Source: Deltaproteobacteria bacterium (lineage in GTDB: Bacteria > Myxococcota_A > UBA9160 > JAJDAL01). From it: 64,000 nucleotides of DNA. The position numbers were made by a program, and so were the translations under genes. The notes beneath the pieces are model-generated. The model was not told where the DNA came from, ran no database searches, and worked only from the letters and a program-made list of their open reading frames with translations. The stretch is from NCBI GenBank assembly GCA_029261875.1, contig JAJDAL010000045.1:18472-82471 (forward strand), read 5' to 3'. Of this stretch, positions 8,967-17,874 are shown piece by piece. Each line of letters starts with the position of its first letter. Position 1 is the first letter of the stretch.

Positions 8967-10487
8967 ATGGCGGCCTACGGCTACGACCGATTGACGGCTC
9001 TCGACCATTCTTTCTTGCTCCTGGAGAAGGACGAGGCCTACATGCACGTGGCCTCCACGATGATCTTCGAGGCAGGAGGGCTGCGCACCGCCAACGGTGG
9101 CGTCGATGCCGAAGGGATCAAGCGTTTCGTTGCGGCGCAGCTGCATCTGATTCCGCGCTATCGCCAGCGCCTGGCTTGGGTGCCGATCGAGAATCACCCG
9201 GTGTGGGTCGACGACGACCGCTTCAACCTCGACTACCACGTGCGCCACACGAGCTTGCCGAAGCCCGGCAGCGAGGAACAGCTCAAACGCTTGTCCGCGC
9301 GGATCATGCAGCAACACCTCGACCGCAGCCGACCCCTGTGGGAAATGTGGATCGTGGAAGGTCTCGAGGGCGATCGCTTCGCCATGATTTCCAAGGTTCA
9401 CCACTGCATGATCGACGGCGTGTCGGGCGTCGATTTGCTGAAGATTCTGATGCGGCTGACCCCGGACACGTCGATTCCCGAGGCGCCGCGCTACATGCCG
9501 CGCCCGACCCCGGGTGGCCTCGAATTGTTGGGCCAGGAAATCTTTCGCAGGGCTTCGCTGCCCTTCGAAACCCTGCGCGACATCCGACGCTTCGCCCGCG
9601 AAGCCGACGACGCGCGTCGCGAAGTCAGCGTGCGGTTTCGCGCGATCGCCGACACCCTCGGAGCCAGCATGCGGCGCGCTTCGACCACGCCCCTCAATCG
9701 ACCGATCGGGCCCCATCGCCGCTTCGATTGGCTGACCATGGATTTGGCGGAGATCAAATCCATGCGCCGGGCCCTGGGTGGGACCCTGAACGATCTGGTA
9801 CTGACGGTCGTGACCGGCGCGGTGCGGCGCTTTCTCGAACTACGCCAGGTGAACCTCGATGAAATCGATTTTCGGGTGATGACGCCCGTCAGCGTGCGTT
9901 CGGATTCCGAGCGGGGAACGCTGGGCAATCGCGTATCGGCCTGGGTGGTGGCCTTGCCAGTTTCCGAACGCGATCCACGCAAACAATTGGAGCAGATCAG
10001 TGCGCGCACCGCGGAACTCAAGGGGTCCAAGCGTGCGGTTGCGGCGGAGATCCTGACCCAGGCGGCGGAATACACCCCGTCGACGCTGTTGTCGCTGGGC
10101 GCGCGCAACATCACGCGACTCCTGCCCTTCAACATGGTGGTCACCAACGTGCCCGGACCGCAGATTCCCATGTACTGCCTGGGAGCCCGGATGCAGGAAG
10201 CCTATCCCCACGTTCCGTTGCTCGACAATCTCGGGTTGGGGATCGCGCTCATGTCCTACGACGGGCGCTTGTGCTGGGGATTCAACGCCGACTACGACCT
10301 GGTGCCGGATCTGTCGGCCTTCGTGACGGCGATTCAGGAATCCTTCGACGAGCTGCGTTGGCTGGTGCGCGAGAATCAGGTCCACGTGGAGCCGAGCCCC
10401 GCAGCGATTCCCAGCGAGTCCGCCGCCGAAGCCACGCCCGCTCGGCCGAACGGGACCAACGGATCGAGCCAACCCCCCTCCGCCTGA
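8967..10487 (+). CDS. Wax ester synthase/diacylglycerol acyltransferase (WES/DGAT), paralogue 2
   Basis: 506 residues. HHxxxDG is intact (His145, His146, Asp150). Blocks such as LIPRYRQRLAWVPIENHPVW and VVTNVPGPQIPMYCLG are nearly shared with the divergent paralogue, showing duplication. The ATG at 8967 is preferred; a GTG three codons upstream is possible. A Ser/Pro/Ala-rich C-terminal tail of about 30 residues is extra relative to the paralogue. A rho-independent terminator overlaps the stop codon, and an acyl-CoA synthetase follows, consistent with a storage-lipid locus. Confidence 0.92.
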   Translation: MAAYGYDRLTALDHSFLLLEKDEAYMHVASTMIFEAGGLRTANGGVDAEGIKRFVAAQLHLIPRYRQRLAWVPIENHPVWVDDDRFNLDYHVRHTSLPKPGSEEQLKRLSARIMQQHLDRSRPLWEMWIVEGLEGDRFAMISKVHHCMIDGVSGVDLLKILMRLTPDTSIPEAPRYMPRPTPGGLELLGQEIFRRASLPFETLRDIRRFAREADDARREVSVRFRAIADTLGASMRRASTTPLNRPIGPHRRFDWLTMDLAEIKSMRRALGGTLNDLVLTVVTGAVRRFLELRQVNLDEIDFRVMTPVSVRSDSERGTLGNRVSAWVVALPVSERDPRKQLEQISARTAELKGSKRAVAAEILTQAAEYTPSTLLSLGARNITRLLPFNMVVTNVPGPQIPMYCLGARMQEAYPHVPLLDNLGLGIALMSYDGRLCWGFNADYDLVPDLSAFVTAIQESFDELRWLVRENQVHVEPSPAAIPSESAAEATPARPNGTNGSSQPPSA

Positions 10488-10505
10488 GCCCCGCAGGCGG
10501 TTTTT
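10480..10505 (+). terminator. Rho-independent terminator between WES/DGAT 2 and acyl-CoA synthetase
   Basis: The stem CCGCCT (10480-10485) pairs perfectly with AGGCGG (10495-10500) across a 9-base loop and is followed by TTTTT. It overlaps the stop codon of the upstream gene and ends 11 bases before the start codon of the next one. It may partly uncouple the two genes. Confidence 0.75.
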
Positions 10506-10516
10506 CGGAGAGCCCC

Positions 10517-12064
10517 ATGCGAACCGTAGGATCTCTGCTGCGTTGGCGCGCCAATCAGCACCCGGACCAGGCTGCCATCGTTCACGGCGATCGGCGTTTG
10601 AGCTTCGCGCAACTCGATCGGGCGGCCAATCGCGTCGCCAATGCGTTGCGGGAATCCGGCTTGCGACCCGGCGATCACGTGTGCGTGCTCGACAAGGGGC
10701 ACGATCGATTCTTCGAAGTGATGTTCGGAATTGCGAAGGCGGGCGGGGTCTTCACCCCCGTGAATTGGCGCCTCGCGGCACCGGAGATCGCCTACGTGAT
10801 CAACGATGCGGAAGCCACGGTGCTGATCGTGGGCGGGGAGTTTGCGGATGCGGTTCGAAGCATCGAACCGGAACTCGCCAAAGTGCGCCAGATCGTCCGT
10901 TTCGACGAAGGGCCGGAAAACTGGGCGCCCTACGAAGCCTGGCGCGACGCCGCCTCGGACGTCGATCCCGTAGCGGATACGCGGGAATCCGAAACCACCT
11001 GGCAGCTCTACACCAGTGGCACCACGGGTCATCCCAAGGGGGCGGAGATCACGCCGGACAATCTCTTTTCGCTGATGTCCGTGGCGAGCCTGGGTTTCGG
11101 GACCACCGCACCCGGTGGAAGCGGCCTGGTTTCGGTCCCCCTGTATCACATCGGCGGTACGGGGTACGCGTTGTTTCTGTTGTACTCCGGTGTCACGGTG
11201 GTGGTCACGCGGGAATTCGAACCGGGCGCGGTGCTCGAGACCATCGAACAGCATCGCATCCAGCACGCGTTCCTCGTACCCGCCATGCTCAATTTCCTGC
11301 TGCTGCATCCGAACAGCGCGAAGACGGATTTCTCTTCACTGGAAACCATCTTGTACGGCGCTTCCCCGATCCCCGAGGAGTTGCTCGTCCAGGCCATGGA
11401 ACGTTTCGGCTGCGGCTTCGTGCAGGCCTACGGCTTGACCGAGACCTCCGGCGCGATCGTCACGCTCGCCGCCGAAGATCACGTGGTCGGGAGCCCCAAG
11501 CTGAGGGCCGCGGGCAAAGCGGTCTTCGGCTGCGACATCCGCATCCTCGATGGCGAGGGCAACGAATGTGCACCTGGCAACGTGGGCGAGATCGTCGTGC
11601 GCTGTGATTCGGTGATGAAGGGGTATTGGAATCTCCCCGAGGCCTCGGCCCAATCGATTCGGGGCGGTTGGTTCTACACCGGCGACGCGGGCTATCTGGA
11701 CGAGGACGCCTACCTCTACATCCACGACCGCGTGAAGGACATGATCGTATCCGGCGGTGAGAACGTGTACCCCGCGGAAGTCGAGTCGGTCCTCTACGCC
11801 CATCCGGAGATCGCCGATGTCGCGGTGATCGGGGTTCCGGACGAGCGCTGGGGCGAGTCCGTGAAGGCGGTGGTGGTTCGCGCCCCGGGCTCGACCCTTA
11901 CGCAAGCGCAAGTGATCGAATTCGCGAAGGATCAAATCGCCGGCTACAAGCGACCCAAGTCCGTGGATTTCGTCGACGAACTGCCGCGCAATCCCACCGG
12001 GAAGATCCTCAAGCGCGAGCTGCGCGAGGCCTACTGGAAAGGGCACGAGCGCCGGGTCCATTAG
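10517..12064 (+). CDS. AMP-forming long/medium-chain acyl-CoA synthetase
   Basis: 515 residues of the ANL superfamily, activating a carboxylic acid to its CoA thioester through an acyl-adenylate. The P-loop is YTSGTTGHPKG; the middle motif is QAYGLTETSG; the hinge region is YTGDAGYLDEDAYLYIHDRVKDMIVSGGENVYPAEVE; and the C-terminal catalytic Lys lies in NPTGKILKRELR. The ATG lies after GGAGAG. It directly follows WES/DGAT 2, so it may supply acyl-CoA for storage-lipid synthesis. The chain-length preference is not visible. Confidence 0.92.
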   Translation: MRTVGSLLRWRANQHPDQAAIVHGDRRLSFAQLDRAANRVANALRESGLRPGDHVCVLDKGHDRFFEVMFGIAKAGGVFTPVNWRLAAPEIAYVINDAEATVLIVGGEFADAVRSIEPELAKVRQIVRFDEGPENWAPYEAWRDAASDVDPVADTRESETTWQLYTSGTTGHPKGAEITPDNLFSLMSVASLGFGTTAPGGSGLVSVPLYHIGGTGYALFLLYSGVTVVVTREFEPGAVLETIEQHRIQHAFLVPAMLNFLLLHPNSAKTDFSSLETILYGASPIPEELLVQAMERFGCGFVQAYGLTETSGAIVTLAAEDHVVGSPKLRAAGKAVFGCDIRILDGEGNECAPGNVGEIVVRCDSVMKGYWNLPEASAQSIRGGWFYTGDAGYLDEDAYLYIHDRVKDMIVSGGENVYPAEVESVLYAHPEIADVAVIGVPDERWGESVKAVVVRAPGSTLTQAQVIEFAKDQIAGYKRPKSVDFVDELPRNPTGKILKRELREAYWKGHERRVH

Positions 12065-12094
12065 GCCCGGTTTCCCTAATTAATCCATCGGGCG

Positions 12095-12104
12095 ATCGGC
12101 CGAT
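12095..12104. promoter_or_regulatory. Short palindrome upstream of the inverse autotransporter
   Basis: ATCGGCCGAT is a perfect 10-bp palindrome that overlaps GATACGTA, a string also found in the centre of the operator at 50689-50704. A TAATTAAT stretch lies just upstream. The other halves of the operator are not present, so this is at best a weak or unrelated site. Confidence 0.2.
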
Positions 12105-12172
12105 ACGTACCAGTGCACGACTGTGCGCTGCCCCCCGGCGCGGTGGGGCGCGTGGGACGTTCTTATTTCAAA

Positions 12173-14353
12173 ATGAAATGGTGGGTGGCAGCGGTGCTGG
12201 CTCTCGCGTTGGCGGGCGAAGGGCGCGCGGGTGAAATCGCGCCGCGCCTGGACCTATCGCTCCTGCCCGGGACCGACCGGATTCTGGGAAGCGTCGATGT
12301 CTTCTGGCCCGTCCTGCAATGGGAATCCCAGCTCCTGTTCCTCGATTTTCGGACGCTGGTGGGAAGCCGCGACGTGTTCGAGGGCAACGCGGGGCTCGGG
12401 TATCGGCGATCCGTCGGGGATTGGGTGCTCGGGGCGCACGCCTTCGCCGATCATCGGCGTAGCGAACACGGCAATTGGTTTCGCCAGGCGACGGTGGGCC
12501 TCGAGGCTCAGGGCAGCATCTGGGAATTCCGCGCCAACGCCTACCTGCCGGAAAACGTCCGGAAGCCCGTGGGCAGTGAACTCGTCACCCCGGCGGCAAG
12601 CATGTTTTCGGGCACGACTCTGCTCGCCCACGGAAACGTGTTTCGCGACACCTTCGAACGCCCCTTGCGGGGCTTCGACCTGGAGGTCGGGCGCCCGTTG
12701 ACGCTGTGGCCCAGCATTCGGGCCTACGCGGCGGGGTATCGCTTCAAAGGCAAGGGGGCACCGACGACGCTCGGGAGCCGCATCCGCTTCGAGGCGCCAT
12801 TCTCGAAACGCTTTACCCTCGGCGCGTCGGTCTCCCGGGATCGCATTCGCGGCACCGAGGGATTCTTGGAATTTCGTTGGAGCCTGGGTCGCAAACCCAG
12901 CGCCGAAGCGCGCGACCGTCTCGCGGATCGCTTCGCCGCGCGCGTGGTTCGCGACATCGACATCTTCACCTCCGACAAGGTGTCGCAGACGCGCGGCTCC
13001 GCGGTCTTCGCACCCATTTCGATCGGCGGTGCCAATCTCGACGTCCTGTTCGTGCAGAACAACGCCGCGGCCGGCGGCGACGGAACCCAGGCCAATCCCT
13101 TCAACAGCCTCGCCCTGGCGGAAGCGGCCAGCGGCGTCGAGGACATCATCTACATCGCGCGGGGCGACGGGACGACGACGGGTCAGAATGCGGGCGTCAC
13201 CCTCAAGAACGATCAGAAACTGATCGGTGAAGGCGTGGCCCTGGTGGTGAGCGGCATCCAGGTGCTGGCCGCGGGAACCGCACCCCTCATCACGAACACG
13301 GCGGGCGATGCCGTGACCCTCGCGGACAACAACGAGGTGGCGGGGCTCAACATCGCGTCGGCGAACAACGACGGTATCGTGGGCAGCGGAATCACGAGCG
13401 CCAACATCCACGACAACACCATCAGCAATGCGGGGCAATACGGGATCCAGCTCGCCAACCTTTCCGGGACCGCGACCATCACGTCCAACAGCATCTCGGG
13501 ATCCGCGGCGAGTGGCGTTCTGGTCAACAACACGGGTGCGGGTGTTGTGGGCAGCGCCACGGTCACGGGCAACACCTTCACGAGCAACGACAACAGCTTC
13601 AGCGTGGGGGCGGTGAGCACGAGTCAGGTGACGGCCACCTATTCGAACAATACGAGCAACGGCGACAACCACGACTTGATCGTTCTCGCTCAGGGAAACG
13701 GCCAGATCACCCTCACTGCAGCGTCGAACAACAGCACCCGCGTAGCGGCGGGGTCGGCGTTTGCCGTCGCTCAGGCGGAGGACGACTCGATCGTCAACCT
13801 TACCTTCACGAACAACGTCGCCTCCGCGGTGGCAGGCGGCGTCTTGGCAATTTCCCGAGACGATGCGCAGTTCGACCTGACGGCCTCGGGGAACGCCATC
13901 TCCAATACCGAGTTTGGACTCGCAGTTGCCGCCCTCAACAATTCGCAGTTCTCGTTCAACTTCACTTCGAATACGCTCGCCAACGGAACGGACGACGGCA
14001 TTGCGATCTCAGCCGGTGACAACTCGACCGTGGGGGGGACCATGACGTCGAACGCGCTCAACAACAACGCGGAAGACGGCATCGATGTGAGTGCCACCGG
14101 GACATCCGATGTCGATATCCTGCTGGTGTCGAATACGGCCACCGGGAATACGGATTTCGGAATCAATATCGACCAGGGCGGAACCACCAACATCTGCGCC
14201 CAGCTCCTCAACAATACGAGCGACACTGATTATCGACTCTTCCAGAAGGCACCCGGAACCTTCAACGCCGAGAACACGTTGGGGACCAACACGGGTACGG
14301 TGAATCAGTTCGGGACGATCAACCTCGTGGCTCAGGGGACCTGCACCCCCTAA
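12173..14353 (+). CDS. Inverse autotransporter with beta-helix passenger
   Basis: 726 residues. A signal peptide (MKWWVAAVLALALAGEGRAG) is followed by a beta-barrel region of the intimin/invasin (type Ve) kind, about residues 20-270: VDVFWPVLQWESQLLFLDFR, GNAGLGYRRSVGDWVLGAHAFADHRRSEHG, and FLEFRWSLG near its end. The rest is a right-handed beta-helix passenger that begins LFVQNNAAAGGDGTQANPFNSL and continues with many Asn/Thr/Ser-rich rungs (SNN, TSNT). The barrel-first order predicts a surface-exposed C-terminal passenger, perhaps an adhesin. The ATG at 12173 gives a clean signal peptide; an upstream GTG at 12113 would spoil it. Confidence 0.8.
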   Translation: MKWWVAAVLALALAGEGRAGEIAPRLDLSLLPGTDRILGSVDVFWPVLQWESQLLFLDFRTLVGSRDVFEGNAGLGYRRSVGDWVLGAHAFADHRRSEHGNWFRQATVGLEAQGSIWEFRANAYLPENVRKPVGSELVTPAASMFSGTTLLAHGNVFRDTFERPLRGFDLEVGRPLTLWPSIRAYAAGYRFKGKGAPTTLGSRIRFEAPFSKRFTLGASVSRDRIRGTEGFLEFRWSLGRKPSAEARDRLADRFAARVVRDIDIFTSDKVSQTRGSAVFAPISIGGANLDVLFVQNNAAAGGDGTQANPFNSLALAEAASGVEDIIYIARGDGTTTGQNAGVTLKNDQKLIGEGVALVVSGIQVLAAGTAPLITNTAGDAVTLADNNEVAGLNIASANNDGIVGSGITSANIHDNTISNAGQYGIQLANLSGTATITSNSISGSAASGVLVNNTGAGVVGSATVTGNTFTSNDNSFSVGAVSTSQVTATYSNNTSNGDNHDLIVLAQGNGQITLTAASNNSTRVAAGSAFAVAQAEDDSIVNLTFTNNVASAVAGGVLAISRDDAQFDLTASGNAISNTEFGLAVAALNNSQFSFNFTSNTLANGTDDGIAISAGDNSTVGGTMTSNALNNNAEDGIDVSATGTSDVDILLVSNTATGNTDFGINIDQGGTTNICAQLLNNTSDTDYRLFQKAPGTFNAENTLGTNTGTVNQFGTINLVAQGTCTP

Positions 14354-14361
14354 AGGGGAGG

Positions 14362-14375
14362 GCGCGTTTTCGCGC
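14362..14375. other. GC-rich hairpin after the autotransporter gene
   Basis: GCGCG-TTTT-CGCGC forms a perfect 5-bp stem just downstream of the autotransporter stop codon. There is no T-tract, so it may be a weak terminator or only an mRNA 3' structure. Confidence 0.3.
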
Positions 14376-14423
14376 GCCGGATGTGCCAAGATCAGGGGCC
14401 GATCGAACCGGGAGCCCCAGGAA

Positions 14424-17279
14424 ATGTTGCGAAGTGTGGCGCTGCTGCTGACCGTGCTCACGGGTTTTAGTGGGCTCGTCTACGAAGTCAGCTGGCAGAA
14501 GTACCTGGCCTCGCTCCTGGGCTCCGATAGCGAGGCCACCGCCGCCGTATTGAGCATCTTCTTGGCGGGGCTCGCCGTGGGGTATTCGCTGTTCGGCGCC
14601 GTGAGCCGCCGGCTGGTGGCCCGGGCGAGGGCTGCCGGGCGGCGTCCCCCGTTGCTCCTCACCTACGGCGTCGTCGAGATCGCCATCGGGTTGTACGTCT
14701 TTGTGTTTCCCGAGCTGTTCGAAGTCGTGCGCGGGTTCTCCGCCGTCGTACCGCCGGACGCGGCGGTGGTCTCTTTTGCCTTCGACGTGGCGCTCGCGGT
14801 GCTTCTCATCGGGCCCCCCACGGTGCTCATGGGGGGAACCATTCCGCTGCTCACCCAGGGGCTCGCCCGTGGACTCGACGACGCCACGCGGATTCACGCT
14901 TTCGTCTACGCGTTCAACACCGTGGGGGCTTTCGCGGGCGCGCTGGCGGCGGGCTTCTATTTGATCCCGAGCTTCGGGCTGGTCCGCGTGATGGCCATGA
15001 TGGGCGCCATCAACGTCGCAGCGGGGATCCTCTACGCGGGGATGGGCTTTCTGATTCGGAGTGACGTGCCAGCGGAGGCGCCGAAACCCGGAGCGCCCGT
15101 TTCGACGACCTCCTATGCCGCCGTGGCCTGGTGCGTCGGGTTTTCGATGATCGTGTTTCAGACCATTCTGATCCGCGTCGGCGGCCTGTCCTTCGGATCC
15201 TCGCAGTTTACGTTCTCCATGGTGGTCGCCGTGTTCGTGCTCTGCATCGCCTTGGGGAGCTTCGGGGTGTCGGCCTTCACCCGAATCCCGCGCGCCCTGC
15301 TGGTGGTGAATCAGTGGTCGCTCGTGGCCCTGATGGTCGGGGTCTACGGGGTTCTGCAAGATGCCCCCTATTGGGCCCACGTGTTGCGCACGCTGTTCCG
15401 CGATCAATCCGCGTCCTTCTACCCTTTCTACGGCGCCGCATTCCTCGGCGTCCTCGTCTTGGCCGGGCCGCCCATCGTCTTGTCCGGCGCCACGCTCCCG
15501 TTGCTGTTCCATCACCTGCGCAGTCGCGATGCGGACCTGGGGGCGGTGGCGGGCCGGATCTACAGCTGGAACACGGTCGGGTCCCTGATCGGCGCGCTCC
15601 TGGGTGGGTACGCGCTGCTCTTCTGGTTGGACCTGCACGAGGTCTACCGCGTGGCGGTTCTCTTCCTCGTTTTGGCCGCGGTGTTGTTGACCCTGGCCCT
15701 CTACCGGATTCCGCCGCTCTTGGGTGGCGCCGCGATGCTCGTTCCGTGCCTCGTCGTCCTGTTGTTGCTCGAAGACTGGCAACCGAAACGCCTGAGTCTG
15801 GGGTTGTTCCGTCAGCGCCGCGCCGTCGAATCGACCTACCAGGGCGTGGAAGCCGCGGTGAAGGAGCGGCGCGGTAAGGTCGAGGTTGCGTACTACAACG
15901 ACGATCCCACCCAGTCCGTCGCCGTTCTCGAACGCATGGACCAACCGGGCCGAACCGTTCGCGTGATCCTCAACAACGGGAAACCCGACGGTTCGACGGT
16001 CGTGGATTACACCACGACGGCGATGCTCGCGTTGGTTCCGGCGCTCTTGACCGACGATGCCTCGCGTTCCTTCGTGATCGGCTTCGGTACCGGGATCACC
16101 GTGGGCGAACTGGCGGCCCTCGAAGAATCGCGGGAAGTCGTGGTGGCGGAAATCTCGCCGGGCGTGCTGGAGGCCGCGCCGCTGTTCGATTTCGCCAACC
16201 TGCAGGCGTCCCAGAGTCCGAAAGTCAGGTTGGTGCGCCGCGACGCGTTTCGCGCTTTGCTGCGCGGGACGGAGAAATTCGGTGTGATCGTCTCCGAGCC
16301 CAGCAATCCCTGGGTGACGGGTGTCGAGATGCTCTACAGCCGCGAGTTCTTGGAAACCGCGCGCGATCGACTCACGCCGGGCGGTGTCTACGCACAATGG
16401 TTTCACGAGTACGAAACGGATTCGGAATCCATGGGACTCGTATTGCGCACCTACGCGGAAGTATTCGACCGCGTTTCCGTCTGGTACACCCTGGGTTCCG
16501 ACCTGTTGCTGATCGGTCGCAAGGCGGGTCCGCCGACGGATCTGGAACGCCTCGAGCGACGCGCCGCGCGTGCGGATTTCAAGGCGGGGTTGGAACGTTC
16601 GGACGTCCACGGCTTCGCGGCACTGCTCGCCCACGAGATCCTGCCCGATGGCGTCTTTCACGCGGCGCATTTCGCCGGGCCGATTCACACGCTGTATCAC
16701 CCGCTGCTGAACGATCGCGCGGGTCGCGGATTCTTTCTCGGCGGGAATGCGAGACTGCCCTTCACGGGGTTCGGTGCGGCGCGCGAGATCGGGGCCCGGT
16801 CGTCCCTGGTTCGCCGTTTTGCGGCGCGCCGGGGCGGGCAGCTACCGGACGCCGTGCGGCGCCAGATCGTGCTCGAAACGTGCAAGTACCGCGGCACCTT
16901 GTGCGCTTCCCTGCTGGCAGAGTGGCGCCGGGACGCACCAGGTTCGGCGGTGCTGGGCGATGTACTGGCTGCCGCGCGCAAGCGCGTGAACCCCGTGGCC
17001 ATGGGGATCGACGAAGCGAGCTTGAGCGTGCTCGGGCCGTTGTTTCGAAGCGATCCGGGGCCGGTTCCCGTGGGCAACGCGCGCAGGGCCAGCCAACGCT
17101 TCGTCGCCTACTACCATCACGCGGCGCCCTTCGACCCCAACGCTTTGCTGGGGATCTGGTCGCGCTGCAAACCGAGCCCGCAAGCGCCGCGCGCCTGCCA
17201 GATCGGGCTCAACAACGCGCAGGTCATTCTGGCCCGCGGCGAAGACGCTTTCTCGAAGACGAATCCGAAATCGAATTGA
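14424..17279 (+). CDS. Membrane protein fused to spermidine-synthase-like domain
   Basis: 951 residues. The first 450 or so hold about 13 predicted transmembrane segments in a two-lobed arrangement in which PPxVLMGGTIPLL and PPIVLSGATLPLL repeat. A Rossmann-type aminopropyltransferase-like domain follows (about 465-700): VRVILNNGKPDGS, SFVIGFGTGITVG, VVVAEISPGVLEAA and VSEPSNPWVTGVEMLYSREF. The classical GGGDG motif of true spermidine synthases is replaced by GFGTGIT, so aminopropyl transfer should not be assumed. About 250 more residues follow, with Arg-rich segments. Proteins of this architecture are widespread, but their substrates are largely unknown. Confidence 0.8.
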   Translation: MLRSVALLLTVLTGFSGLVYEVSWQKYLASLLGSDSEATAAVLSIFLAGLAVGYSLFGAVSRRLVARARAAGRRPPLLLTYGVVEIAIGLYVFVFPELFEVVRGFSAVVPPDAAVVSFAFDVALAVLLIGPPTVLMGGTIPLLTQGLARGLDDATRIHAFVYAFNTVGAFAGALAAGFYLIPSFGLVRVMAMMGAINVAAGILYAGMGFLIRSDVPAEAPKPGAPVSTTSYAAVAWCVGFSMIVFQTILIRVGGLSFGSSQFTFSMVVAVFVLCIALGSFGVSAFTRIPRALLVVNQWSLVALMVGVYGVLQDAPYWAHVLRTLFRDQSASFYPFYGAAFLGVLVLAGPPIVLSGATLPLLFHHLRSRDADLGAVAGRIYSWNTVGSLIGALLGGYALLFWLDLHEVYRVAVLFLVLAAVLLTLALYRIPPLLGGAAMLVPCLVVLLLLEDWQPKRLSLGLFRQRRAVESTYQGVEAAVKERRGKVEVAYYNDDPTQSVAVLERMDQPGRTVRVILNNGKPDGSTVVDYTTTAMLALVPALLTDDASRSFVIGFGTGITVGELAALEESREVVVAEISPGVLEAAPLFDFANLQASQSPKVRLVRRDAFRALLRGTEKFGVIVSEPSNPWVTGVEMLYSREFLETARDRLTPGGVYAQWFHEYETDSESMGLVLRTYAEVFDRVSVWYTLGSDLLLIGRKAGPPTDLERLERRAARADFKAGLERSDVHGFAALLAHEILPDGVFHAAHFAGPIHTLYHPLLNDRAGRGFFLGGNARLPFTGFGAAREIGARSSLVRRFAARRGGQLPDAVRRQIVLETCKYRGTLCASLLAEWRRDAPGSAVLGDVLAAARKRVNPVAMGIDEASLSVLGPLFRSDPGPVPVGNARRASQRFVAYYHHAAPFDPNALLGIWSRCKPSPQAPRACQIGLNNAQVILARGEDAFSKTNPKSN

Positions 17280-17305
17280 CGCGGATCTAGGGCGGCGGCG
17301 TGACC

Positions 17306-17794
17306 TTACGGCCTGGGCGCCGTACTCACCGTGGCTTGCGGCGTGCGGCGGCGCGTCCGTCCCGTGCGCATGCGTTTGTGCATGTGGCGATGGGGGATGC
17401 CGGCATCGAGGAACTCGGGGCCCCGGGTTCGGTACCCGAGGGACTCGTAGAAGGGCAGTGCATCGAGTTGCGCGGATAGAACCAACTCGCGGCGACCGCG
17501 CTGGCAAGCCCAGCTCTCGAGGGCACTCACGAGTGCCGCGCCGACGCCGCGCTTGCGCCAGTTGTGGCGCACGGCGACGCGTTCGATTTTCGCCGTGCCC
17601 GGACCGTAGTCGCGCAGGCGACCGGTCCCCACGGGTTCATCGCCGTAGAGTGCCAGGAAGTGAACGCACTTCGCGTCGAGATCGTCGAGTTCACGATCCG
17701 GCGGAACGCGTTGTTCGTCGATGAAAACTTCGCGGCGGATTTCGAGGCAATACACCAGCTCCGGCTGAGCCGCTTTCCGCACGCGGATGAGCAT
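17306..17794 (-). CDS. GNAT family N-acetyltransferase
   Basis: 162 residues. The acetyl-CoA binding motif A is seen as IERVAVRHNWRKRGVGAALVSALE (Q/RxxGxG/A as RKRGVGAAL), and the C-terminal LPFYESLGYRTRGPEFLDAGIPH is typical of the ElaA/YjcF-like branch. The ATG at 17794 follows GGGAGGGG. A basic tail of about 20 residues ends the protein. It converges with the membrane/spermidine-synthase-like gene and diverges from the acyl-CoA dehydrogenase. The acceptor substrate is unknown. Confidence 0.88.
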   Translation of the reverse strand: MLIRVRKAAQPELVYCLEIRREVFIDEQRVPPDRELDDLDAKCVHFLALYGDEPVGTGRLRDYGPGTAKIERVAVRHNWRKRGVGAALVSALESWACQRGRRELVLSAQLDALPFYESLGYRTRGPEFLDAGIPHRHMHKRMRTGRTRRRTPQATVSTAPRP

Positions 17795-17874
17795 GAACCG
17801 GCCCCTCCCTGGTGCTGGCCGCGGGCCCAGTCTACACCCGCGAGCGCGGCGGAGGCGCTAATCTCGCTCTCGCC

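Noticed and set aside
12101..12110. GATACGTA string before the autotransporter as a fourth operator
   Set aside because: Only the centre matches; the flanking ACG and CGT arms are absent.
14319..16700. A 793-codon minus-strand open frame opposite the membrane/spermidine-synthase-like gene
   Set aside because: Its composition (Gln/Arg/His-rich, no domain pattern) is that of the antisense of a membrane protein gene.
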